Shown here piece by piece: positions 1 through 11,965 of a DNA stretch of 64,000 nt (the stretch's first letter is position 1; each line of letters starts with the position of its first letter). The DNA is from Tubiluchus corallicola (Eukaryota; Priapulida; Priapulimorpha; Priapulimorphida; Tubiluchidae). The stretch is from contig JAQGDQ010000186.1 of NCBI GenBank assembly GCA_030141605.1, forward strand, positions 248,001 to 312,000, written 5' to 3'. The position numbers and the translations under genes were made by a program. The notes under the pieces were generated by a model. It saw only the letters and a program-made list of their open reading frames with translations, made no database searches and was not told the origin of the DNA.

Positions 1-2508
1 CAATATATAATGCAAGGGTTTGTCTAGGTAAAGCGTGTAATTGGATTTGGAATTTACTTTTCTACGGTATTTTATAGAATGCTGAATAAATTTTAGTTAG
101 TCTAAAAAAAATATTCAGTTGTAAAATTCAGTTTATATAATGTTCTTAGGCATTTTATATAATGCCAATTTTATTTTAGGGAATGTGTGAATTTGAATTT
201 TACAGGTTGGTGGTTGATCGGTTGGTTAGATAGGTGGGTAGGTAGGCACTAAGTAGGTAGGTAGGGAGGGAGGCAGGCAGACAGACAGACACATAGATAA
301 AGCGAGAGACAGAGAAAGACAGACAGAGAGAGCGAGAGAGAGAGAGTGAGAAAGAGAGAGATACAAGTTCTTATGGTCTGCCACGCTGGCTATAATTTGT
401 AAATTGCTTTCATACAAAAGGTCTAATTTTAATCTATTCCAAAGAATTCATTTTCTGCACAGCAAATTTTTCGTATTAACCCCCTCTTCTTCAATAACAA
501 CATCACTCACAGCCATTTTAACTGTGCACAACGTACAACATGGTATTTATAAACTAGCTTTGCGTAAAGTTACGAACAAATTTAAGATTTTTACGAAAAC
601 TAGTAAGGTTAGCGAATCTGTGCGTAGCGCTGAGGACATTTCTACACACAAACAAGTTTATGAAGTAATTATTTGTAAGAACTAAATGAATCTGGCCCAC
701 CCTTCATAAATATGGAAAGTGATCCATCTGATTGGGTAGCATGTCAGAAATGCTGATGCTGCGCCCATCTCCAACAAACCAATTAACTCACCGGGTTACT
801 TGGACTCCTAGTTTAGTACCATGGCTAAATCATTAATTCCATACAATGCCTAGGTAAAGAATAAAATATCTGGAAAAAGTTCGATTCAACATAAATTAGG
901 TCTATTTTACACATTGCCAAAGTCACTTTACGCATTTTACTGTTTTACATTTAATGTTACATTTTACGCATTTTACATTTAATGTTAGCTGTTATACAAA
1001 ACGTCAAGATAAGTGTGAAACATCCGTAGCAAAAAAGATTTGCTTCATATTTTTCCCGAAATGCATGGGTATTATACGAAATACCTAGGAATATCTACAT
1101 TTTACACATTATCTGTAATATATAAATTATAATAAATATGACAGTATAAACATTAAAGCAAATTGCCCAAGTAGTAACAAAAGTAACCTCAGTTGCCCAA
1201 CGTGCTGTAAAGAAAAACAGTCTAAAAAGCGTGTGTTAGAATGTAAGGAGCTAAAGTAGCCCAAGTGGACGCCATGCAACGACATTATCAAGACCGACTG
1301 GTTCAAACCTTACAACAGGTACATCAAACTATTGAAAGGCTATACATCTATAGAGAGGAAATTCAGTAAGCTCGAATTTCAACCAGCGTCAAATAGCATC
1401 AATATCAATTGTACAAAAAGTGATTCAGAGTATTATGCTTTGCACATTATGTGAGTGCCTGCCATTGGGTAGAAATTTGGTAGAGGGATACTGCACTCGA
1501 GCGTTAGTCGGTGATTTCCCATGTTGCTGGAATGGACCAATGGACTTAACATTTTGGTTGACAGTCCAATTATTTAAACTTTCCATGAACCAATTTACCC
1601 GTTAAAGATACCAAGGGGAGGTAGTTTGTTCACGTGGATGGATTTCACACAAAAAAACCCTTATGGAATATCTCTGATTTTGCAATATACTTCATAGTGG
1701 CTAGTGGCGGCAGAAAGTAGATTGTGTAATGTCATTAGACGATTGCTACATGATATGACGATGACGTTTTGGTTTGGAGTTGATCGGGCGTGCTGCCGAC
1801 AAGCCACTGGCACAGCATTGTCTAGTTGTTTTGCTAGATAACTGCTGTCATTACCTGTCTTGAGGCAGATTTATTTTAGAATTCTATTAGACATAATGAG
1901 TCTCTGATCATAAGATGATAATGTGTTCGATGCTGTAATCATACTTTCATGATCAGAGGTTAAGCGAGCAAATTCATTTTTCCAAAAAGTAATTGCCAGT
2001 TGCAAGAAAAATCAGCCCAAACAACATTCATTGTATTTTGAATTCTATATACATATTCATTGTATTGTATACACACTGGAATATGGAAAAAATTTTACCA
2101 CATAATATACATGCATAAATTGCTTAGCTTGAAAATGCAAGAAATTTAAATCGTTTGTATCTTCCAATAAACAAACCTCGTTGTGGACATATTTGATAAA
2201 GAAAGACGTAAGCTTGTGGACAGCAGGAGGGCACACATAACAAAGCTTCCTCAGTTCACTTAGAAAATTCGCTGTTCTGGCTGAATGAATCTTTGTGTTT
2301 AACTGTGTTTATGTAGAAATTATTGGAAAAATGTTTCCTTGCAAGAGGAGAGCAGTTTCTTTTTGTTTGAAGCATTTTTTAGAACAATGTGGTATTTATG
2401 AGCATTAATAAGCTACATTGGATTTTTCAACTTGTTTTATCATCATGTCAAACTGCACCTTAGTTGTTATCCCCTACTGAGAACCGTGCTTTTGTAAATT
2501 TTATGCAT
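1..2508. other. Left flank without a recognised gene
   Basis: No open frame here resembles a known family. The longest is a 93-codon plus-strand frame at 404-685, which has no recognisable motif and no clear splice partner. Short repeated words built on 'cattttac' and 'catttaatgtta' recur at about 900-985. A weak splice acceptor ending at 2524 suggests that the 5' leader of the downstream acyltransferase gene may have an upstream exon somewhere in this stretch, but I could not identify it. Confidence 0.5.
204..362. repeat. GTAG / GACA / GA low-complexity tract
   Basis: The tract runs from GTTG/GTAG repeats through GGAGG and GACA units into a GA-rich run. It is a compound, imperfect microsatellite. 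The open frames translated across it are compositional artefacts. Confidence 0.85.
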
Positions 2509-2609
2509 TGTTTTTAATGTGCAGATGGCTCGACTACAAACTTGTGGGCTTGGTGGTTAATTGTGATGTAACACAGCAAACCAGGATCTTGATTTTGAAT
2601 TTTCTAAAG

Positions 2610-5600
2610 ATGACACCTGATGATTGGCTATATGTTTCTCTGTTGCTTGTCACTATCATTGTTGGCTATTTTTCAAGAAAGATTCAAGATGCAATAACTA
2701 AACAGTGGGTGCTGAGCATAACTGGATTTACTTTAATAACCAGCCAAGTTGGTCAACAGATATGGCATTCATTATGTACTATTGTTGTAACTTGCATGAT
2801 CATCAAGTTTTTACGAAGGTAGTAGTTGATAATTTAATTTACTTAAGTAGTTTCTATACAAATTTTTGTTGGCCATTATAGTGATGTAAAACTTGGTTTA
2901 TTTTTGAAAAGAAAACTTAGACTGTAATTCACTCTAATTGTTAATGTCATTCTAATTATTAGCCAGTTAATTTTAATATTATTATTGCTTGGTATATTTT
3001 TTATTGTGCTGTAATGGTTAGCACTTCTGATCAGCAATGGAAGACTTAGAAAGCTAAGGTTTTTACTGTTACTTAAATGAATTCAGTCAGTAATAACACT
3101 GAGATCCAATAATTAGTAGACTATCCTACTCTAATAACTACAGAGTATATGTACAGGCTGTCACAAATGTAATAAGCTATTTAATTGTTATTTTCAGACA
3201 TTGCCATATTTTAAGCTTTATGTGGTGTTTTGGATACTTAGTGTTTTTCCGATCAACTGAATATTGGGGCTTTCCTAAAGTGCCTCCAGTTGCTAATGCT
3301 GTTCAGCTGGTACTCACACTTAAGGTAAGTATGGCAATAGCTTTGTATCACAAATATTTTTTTTTTCATATATATGGTGTTACATAACCTTCTGCTAGGG
3401 TGTGCAGATGCGACAAGCAACAGTACAGAACTATTTATAACATCACAGTACTACAGAAACAATAAAGAATCTATATCATGCCCTCAAAGTTTATTGAGAG
3501 CTCAATGCATCTCGCGCAGCCATCTGTCTTGAGACGTATGATTGGAGCAGTGACCTGAAAATGCTGGGGTAATTTTTTTCAATTGAACTGGATGGCCTGA
3601 AAGATTCACTGGTCCTCAACCCAGTCAGTTGCATTGGGGCTACCCTGAATGGCAGAGAGCATGCTAAAATGATTAAAAAACATTAATCAGTATTCAAAAA
3701 AAGATAAGTGTGCGAGACATCTGTAAGATGTGTTGGATGACTTTCAGTTCTTCCAGTTACTGCTTCGATCATATCCCTCAAAATTACAGGCTGTATGAGA
3801 CATATGAGGCTTCCACACCAAATTTTAAGGGCATGGTAAATTCGTTATTGCTTATTTACTTTACTTGTAATATTGTAATAAATTGTTCTGCACTGTTACT
3901 CATTGTTTTTATGCCCAATTACTCATTGTTTTTGTAGCCCAAGAAGTTGTATACTAGTTCATGTTTCTTACCTCAGGCACTACTTTTAAAATATTCATTT
4001 GTTCCTTTAATATATCATCACCTTCAATTTATTATACCTATTAACTGCGCTGTTAAAAATAATATTATACATAAGTAATGTGAGTTGCTGGTAGCGATTT
4101 GCACTGACACGAATCTTATTCGCAATTAATGACATTCTTTTTTTAGTTGATAAGTGTAGCTTTCGAAATAGTAGATACAGACAGAGCAAAAAAAACTGAA
4201 ATTGAGGAAACCAACACAGAGAAACATCTGCAAATCAAGTTTACGTCCGTCAATCCTAGTGTTTTGGACATAGTTTTGTATGGCTACTGCATACTTGGAG
4301 TCTTTACTGGTAAGTAAATAAAATGTTGTTGTAACTGTTACCCATCTCTTTTCTATAGGCTACAAATTTAATCCACATTTATTGTTGTTTTGTTATGAAC
4401 TTTGTCAGCAAGCTTATCTGCAAGTGGCTACAATGCTTTTCATTAAAAAACAAGGACATATTTACTAATAGGCTAATTAGGTATATTGCTGTTTTGCTGT
4501 AGCCTAGGTGCCAAATTTTAAAGGGCGCCAGATTTTAGGAACCCAGTACTAAAAAATTCTTATTCTCTTAAAATAAGAAGTACTCCACTACAAGCAGTTG
4601 CACAGTTTTTATCGATATAAGCACTGTGCAAATATATGTAATAACATAGGTACTAGGTAATAGTACTACTAACAGAAGTAATTTTTGCATTGCGGTTCAT
4701 ATTTTATAAATAACGATGAATCCATAATAGTGTCGGAGGAAACTGAACTATCAGTCTAGGGCCTCATAAAGTCTTGATGCACACCTGTTGACAAAGATAT
4801 ACAGAAAAATTAAAGACGGATTACAAATTTAGCAGATTTAGTAGCCACAACAATATTGCAAATATCTCATAGGTCAGCAAGAAGCCATTAAGGCTGGTAA
4901 GCTTGTGTATAGGTTTCTGCAGAATGATAGTTACAATTTCTGGAAGGCTGTGCAAAGTAAAGTTAATGGTAAAGTGCCTCTTTCTAACAAAGTTGAGAAT
5001 GGTATTAAGCCACCACGTCGTTTTGCTGTTGGTGCTAGGTTTGGGCATTGCCTCTTCTCAGCAGTGTTCCTGTGCTGCTCCCTATCTAGATCCTAACTAT
5101 TTTCTTCTGCACTGTTTTACTTTATCGACAAATTCGTACCCAGTATATCTATCCTAACAATGCACTCACTCGGAATAAATACTACTCGTACCTGTTAGCC
5201 AAATGTGCTTAAGGAAGTTCTCGGTTTTTATATAAACAAGAACTCTCCTATAAATCTGTGTTTCATCGATGCCTCAAAGGCCTTTGACCGTATCAACTTT
5301 TATAAACTATTTCTGAAGATTTTTGATAACAGAACTGCCCAGGATCACTCTGAAATTGTTAATATACTTTTACTGTAATCAATCAATGTGTATTTGCTAG
5401 GGTACATCTGTCTATATATTTTTCTGTCCATAATGATGTCCATCAGGGTGGGGTCAACGTGGTTTTTCAACTATTATTTTAAAGATCTTAATGTAGCCCT
5501 GAACAATGCACAAATTGGTTGTAGAATAAATAGGCATATTCTTAATCATCTTATGCATGCCGAAGATGTTTGTATAATGACTAGTACAATTAGTTCTATA

Positions 5601-8600
5601 CAAAGTCTAATTGATATTTATCAGTGTTTTGCTTATGACTTTGATGTCATCATTAACACTGACAAAACTAAATTACTGACTATTAAACCATTTAGTATGA
5701 GCAAAATTCCAAATTATAGTGTGTACTACATAATCTGTCTCTGTTGTGTTATCAAATCTGTCTCTACAGATAATGTCTGGGCCCACATTATTAACATCTC
5801 TTTCAGTGATAATGATGGTAATTATTGATGTTAGAAATGTATGCTAGCAGCTAAAGCTAATATTCTTATGAGAAATTTCAGTCACTGTAGGTTAGATATC
5901 AAACTCTTTAAGACTTATTGTACAAGGGTTTATGGGGCGGCCTTGCGGAGTAAGTTCATTGCATAATCTCTTGATGAATTGAAAGACACGCATAACAAAT
6001 GTATAAGGTAATTATTTTCTCTGCCTATACGTTTGCAGTGCAAGGGAAATAATGGTAAATCTTGCTATCCTTAAAATTTTTCGTTAGAGTCACACCTTAA
6101 AATGTGCAATAATATCTATCTGAGATGCTGCAGACTGTCTAATGTGTATCGTACCTCTAAACTTTACAGCAGATGGAGGGTATATTATATCTATAATCCT
6201 TGTATAGCAGAATTCTGTCAGACGTATTTAAATATGGAGACCTATGTGTTATACTTTATCTATGCACATTATTTTTTAATTTGTTAATTGGTTTTATCTA
6301 CTAACTCTCATTTACTTCTTATCATTTGCTGTGTGCAATTAACTGTATGAATGCTTTTATGTCTGAAATAAAATGAAATTGAAAATTGAATGGACGACTT
6401 GATTTGCATCTTGTGTTTAAAAGCTGTCCAGTACTAAGAAATGGGTTACATACACATCTTGATTTTTTTTATTCTTTTACAATGATACTTTTACAATGTT
6501 CTGTTTCTATTAACCTATGATATTATTATAGCAGCAGGCATTTACTACAGAGTACTGTGTATCAGTACTTCAAAAATAGCAGAAAAGCATTCTTATTTTT
6601 AGGTCCTTATTACAAGTACAGGACATATCATGACATGCTTTATTCATCTTATGCACATGATGCCAAATTTTTGGACAACATGAAGAAAAGAGCTTTATGG
6701 CTACCTGTATATTGCATATTATATCTACTATTGACACAATATTACACCATTGAAGTGAGTTTTATGTATCAGTACTAAATTAATATAAGAATTTTTCATT
6801 ATTTCATTACATACATAGGGTGATTACCTGGAATCTTCTAGCACATTCTGGAATTTTTATTTTGGTAGAAAGTTATATACAACTTTGTGTATGCAATCAT
6901 CATACGCAATAAAGCTTCCTCAATTATTTGAATGATGGATTATTTGAAGATTTGAAACATGTTTTGAATAAGTGATGTTTGGGATGATTGATGATAATGA
7001 ATTACTGATTGTTTTTACGATGCTATGTTGACTTACAGAGGTTCAATTTTCATTGTATGTAACAGCATTTTGTATAGTGTCTCTCATTATAGTAAATTAT
7101 TTCTCAATTTATGCAATACTGCGGCTTTGGCTAAAAAACTTGGCTTAGCAGTCAATAGTTTGATATTCTTTGTTCATATATCAGCAAGGATTTAAAGTTT
7201 AGTCTAATTACTGGACTAGAGTTTAATAATGCCTTTTGTGCTGCATAAATAAGAGTACATTTACCGTTTATGACTCATTTTATTGTTTTTACATGTAATT
7301 GTTTTTGTTCTTTTAGTATGCTACTACTGATGAGTTCTATGCAAGGGGATTTCCATATTGCCTCTTCTACATGGTTCCGATGTTTACTGTGTTTCGGGTT
7401 CGCATGTATATTGCTTGGATTGTAGCTGAAATGAGTTGTATATGCGCTGGTTTGGGAGCTTATCCAAAGAGTTGTAAGCCTCGTACTGGCCAAGGACCTA
7501 CACTTTATGCTAACCTTGAGACAGAAATGTAATTGTACTTTTTTCATGCTGTTTTTCTTGAATTCATAATGTGTGCTGTGCTTGTTGCATAAAAATTGCT
7601 TGTAAAAACTTGTGCAAAGTGACCACAATTCTGTTTATGTTATCTGTTAGGCACTTCTACTATAGCTATTAAATGGTAGTGCTAAATACAGTTCATTAGA
7701 AAATGAAAACCACCAATTAACCAAGTGCTCTTTAAAACTTTTGAATTCTACTATGAATCATAGATAAATCTAATTATTCAAAAAAGATTCACTTGTAAAG
7801 AAAATAAGCTTAAACAACCTTGGTGTTGGCATCTACGTCATACATGCAAATGAGAACAATGAGGGAAATTTTTGAAACGCAGCAGTAATTCCATTAATTT
7901 TACTTTAGTAGAACAAATGTGATGATAAGTTTTGCTAATATTTAGAATACTTTTTAGACTTATCAGTCGATCTTAGATATTATATAGTTTATTATTGATG
8001 ACTAGTTATACTGAAATAACTGAAAGCCCTCTATGTATTATATTAAAACATACACGATTGTCTGTCTGTAGGCCTATACTTCGTATCACAACATTTAATG
8101 CAGAATCTGTGTCTTGATGTAACATTTACATGTCATGTCATGTTGAAAGAGTCAGAAATTCAGCATTGCTTGTCATAATTGTGCTTGGACATTTTCAGCC
8201 TTTCCAGCAAATAATTCAATAACAATTTTAAATATAAAATTTCCTGTTAAGTTAAAGTTTCAATTGCCATATAGTCTTTTGTTATTATGGCATTACTATT
8301 TTGATTAAAATGTTAGGCACATTAAAGATGGGTCGAGCTGACCTGTACTGGTGGAGAGGCACTGATGTATTTGCCATTAGCAAAGATTATGCTATTTGCA
8401 AAGATTATGCGATCAGGCTTTTCAGAGTTTTGGTGAAAGAGAAAATGTTTTAATTTTGCTAGAAAAGCAATTATATTGTGCAATACTGACAATAAGATAT
8501 TTTTCATTTTGGGTAAGTGTAGAATGCAAATAAGGTTAAATCTGTTTTATCTTAATTTATGAATTATTTTAGGCAGAAGAGCTCTGATGAAGTTGAGATT

Positions 8601-11522
8601 AACTTTGACACAATCTATAATATAGATGCTTATGGTTGCGAAATGGTGAGCACTGTGAGGGAGGGAATGAAGTGCTGGAATATGAGTGTACAGTACTGGC
8701 TGGCATTTTATGTCTATCGGAGGATTCCATTTCGTCCTATACGGTAAATGTAATGTAGATTTACATGGACTTATATATTCATTTAACTTTTTAACACAGT
8801 TCAACACTCTAGAAGCGTGGATCCGGCACTCAGCAGCAGTGCCTGCTCAATGTAAAAGGTTGTGGAGTTACTGCAATCTAACTCATTATCATAGACAATC
8901 ATCTATGTTCAAATCCAGATGAATGGTCAGGCCAAATGTTTAACATGTATGTCAACGATACATTTAGTAACCACTTTCGGTATTTCTTAACTTTGTCACA
9001 TTATGCCACTCAGTTATTTTTGGTAATGTGAGCAAGAGAAAGCTACATAAATTGGCAAAGGGATGTTGTTCTAGCGATTCGATAAGATTAAGTATGATGG
9101 GTGAAATATAAGTATAACAAGCGCCCAATATAGGTCCCAAAACAGAATACACATATCAAGTTTCACAGAAAAAGTGCCACAGTGTACAATAATATTAGAA
9201 GTAAGTATTCTGCAAAGCTAAAATTTCGCAGCGTGATATCACAATACGTTAGTTTTTGGCTGTGGAACTCTCAAGTTTATATAGTCTTAGTGGTTTTTTA
9301 AGTTATGGCCGAAAAGCTTTTTGCATATTAAAAATTTAGATACCAGAACAATGCCAGATAATCATCAATTGAAAAATAGCCACTCTGAGGTATAATGTGT
9401 GTCAGCAAAACAATAAAGTAATCAAATCAAATGGGTTACGCCATGTTCTTCACTACAAAGATGATTCACTGATGAAAATTAGTTATCAATAAAAAATAGT
9501 ACTTAATTGTCTGGACTATAATGACAGAATTCCTTTAATGAAAAAGAGTGAGAGAGCCATTGGATGTTAAGTATTAAAGGCAAAAAATGTTGAGTGCTAT
9601 GACCAAATACCCCTTAAAAAAGCGAGAAATTCTATGAGCAACTGGAAGAAATGCCTCCGTCTGGTATACATTGGAAATGTTGGACACGTAGAGCATTTGA
9701 TCTAAGTTTTAATGATAGTGACATTTATTTTTTTGACTTGTTGTTTTAAAGCTTCTCATATATTTGGAAATATCTAAGGACATGGCCTCAAATTTTGCTG
9801 ATTACACACAATCGGCTATTATCTTATAATATCATTAACAAAACTGCTTTTGGCCACCTGATAAAATGAAATTATGTATTGAGCCTTTTTTTGACATAGT
9901 TTACTAATGGATAGCGTTCCTTCTGTCCAAACAACTTGCCGAGTGGAGAAGCAGATAGTATGAGAAAGCTTATTTCAAGTGTTGAACCTGTCTGGCCATT
10001 TGCCTGATGGTGGTTGCCGAAGCACCAGTCAAGAAAATGCCTAGGTGAACTTCCAGGCTGGAACAATCATGTGCAATGTTTTTACAATCACTAAGTCACC
10101 AAGATGTGTATAAAGCAACTGTTATTGGCAGTACTTGCTGGATTTGACAAAAAGGAAATAGTTGAGTTTTTCAACAGTAAGAGGAATGGCTGTGTGAAAG
10201 AGAATGGTCATGATGTGTGTTTGACCGTGAAAGCTCCTTACAGTGTTTAATAATCTAGTTAATAAATGGATAAGCCACTGATGTGAACTTACTTCTGAGT
10301 AATTCGTCTGTATTTATAGGAATGTATAACTTCTGGAAGTTTAGTGCCTCGTCTCAGAAAATTATGTTTAATAAACAATTTTGTTCTAGTCCTGCCACAA
10401 CCTTTTAACATTTGCAGAGGCTCAACATTAAGTGTTAAATTTTGGTTTGCAGTATACCAAACCATATGAAAAAATTTAAACAGGTTTGCCCGCATTCCCT
10501 TTTTAACACTGTAAGGTTCATTTTGCAAACAGAGCCTGATTTTATTGATGAGAAGATGAAAATCATGACACATGACACACTAATTAGACTGAATTATTGG
10601 AGCAGACGTGACCATGTTTTACTGCTGCATTAAAATAATAATAACATTCTTTATAGTACAAAAGGTAATGAAAATGTTTTTATTATTGGCTTTAGCTGCA
10701 CATTTCAACTGGCGAGAACAATTTGGTGTTTTTAATTAAACTTATTAAGTTGCCACCAAAAAGTAGAAAAGGGAACACAAGTGTGTTTTTAATCAAAGGT
10801 TTTTGCATGTAAGGCAGGAAAACAAAAATTGCACATTGAGTTAAAACTGTTCAACGTCAAAGGACTAGTTTGCCTTTGCATCTTAACCTAGTGTTTTGCA
10901 AAATATCACTTCTGTTTCTCTTTTCAAAATTTTTCATTATTCATACAAGTGCCACCATTTGTAGCATAGTAGACGAAATAGTTTGACTTAAGACATTCCT
11001 TTTTCTCCCATTCTTGTATTATTTTTGCTTATCAATTTTTGCAGGGCTAGAATAGTGTAATACAGAGTCTGATTAATGTCTATATATAAACTGTTCTTAG
11101 TAAAACTTTGTTTGTCTATTTGCTTTTTTTATAAAGTATATTCCTGTCAGTCACCTGAATCCCGAACTATTTATTTCAGGACAATTGTAACTATGTTAGT
11201 AAGTGCATTCTGGCATGGAATCCATGGTGGATATTACCTGAGCTTTTTAACGATTCCTATCTGTTTGATGGCTGAAGATAATATGGCCTCTGCAATCCGC
11301 AAAGACTTGCCCCCAGGTGGACAGCGTGTTTACGATTGGTTTGGTTGGTTTTTTAGAATGCGTGCATTTGATTACATGAGCATGGGATTTCTTTTACTTC
11401 GGTTTGATGCGACATTACGATACTGGAGTAGCATCTATTTCATTATGCATCTAGTCACAATATTTTTTATTACATTTGGTCATCTATATAACTCATTAAA
11501 CAAGCGTTTCCTAAAGGGCTAA
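2610..11522 (+). CDS. MBOAT7: Lysophosphatidylinositol acyltransferase, MBOAT7/LPIAT1 orthologue
   Basis: The gene has seven coding exons: 2610-2818, 3198-3324, 4147-4309, 6603-6754, 7317-7528, 8573-8743 and 11180-11522. All junctions are GT-AG and the phases close into a 458-aa protein, near the roughly 470 aa of vertebrate MBOAT7. The family is a multi-pass ER membrane enzyme that transfers arachidonoyl or other polyunsaturated acyl groups from CoA to lysophosphatidylinositol in the Lands cycle. The start MTPDDW matches the family N-terminus. The MBOAT active-site Asn lies in WNMSVQYW (N324) and the His in FWHGIHGGYY (H357), close to the positions expected for the family. GPYYKYRTY and MRAFDYMSMGF are further family blocks. 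The third intron holds a dead retrotransposon. If the acceptor at 2524 is used, the leader contains a 12-codon upstream ORF (2525-2560, stop included). The gene converges on the SOUL gene at 11966. Confidence 0.96.
4820..6395 (+). mobile_element. Degenerate non-LTR retrotransposon (LINE) in MBOAT7 intron 3
   Basis: Frameshifted plus-strand frames give pieces of a LINE reverse transcriptase in the correct order. First is a linker resembling NFWKAVQSK (about 4930-4980), then RT motif A as CFIDASKAFDRI (about 5258-5293), then the RT motif C region as LNHLMHAEDVCIM (about 5541-5579), where the usual YADD is replaced by HAED. The 3' end has AATAAAATGAAATTGAAAATTG at about 6366-6388, like the short A/T-rich tandem tail of many LINEs. 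No intact ORF remains and the HAED change would inactivate the polymerase. The clade is unresolved. The sense orientation inside the host intron is unusual but not unique. Confidence 0.8.
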
Positions 11523-11553
11523 AATTAAAGCTAAAATTATTTATACAATTTAC

Positions 11554-11575
11554 TATATATATATATATATATATA
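11554..11575. repeat. (TA)n microsatellite in the MBOAT7 3' flank
   Basis: About eleven TA units lie 30 bases after the MBOAT7 stop codon, presumably within its 3' UTR. I saw no canonical AATAAA in the next 350 bases. Confidence 0.85.
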
Positions 11576-11965
11576 ATTTTGATCACAGTGTTCATCTACT
11601 GAAATGCTAAAAGCTTATATAATAATTATGTAATGTATAATGTGTACTAATTCAAATCAGCTCTCAAGTTAAACTATTTATTTATAATTGTGCAACTTTG
11701 TTGACATCTTTCTGTCACATGCTTTATCATTATTAATCATGCCAGAGATCAATTTTTGTCATACTTCGTGATACGTTTTGACTGTAATACAGTCACTGTT
11801 AACTCTTATTTTTATAATTATGTAAAGGATTTTGCTTGTCATTATTAGAGTAAAGCTTCTATTCTAAGTACTTGTAGTCTTACATCTAATTGTTGATAAC
11901 TTGTAGCACTTCCTATAATGGAAAATTATAATTATTATTATATTTAGCTGCTTTTGGTTTGCTAT

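Noticed and set aside
404..685. 93-codon plus-strand frame
   Set aside because: No recognisable motif, no splice partner and biased AT-rich composition; not strong enough to call a gene.
9780..10640. Possible transposon polyprotein pieces in MBOAT7 intron 6
   Set aside because: Frames such as the 94-codon minus-strand one have no ordered catalytic motifs, and resemblance to retroelement pol was too weak to support.
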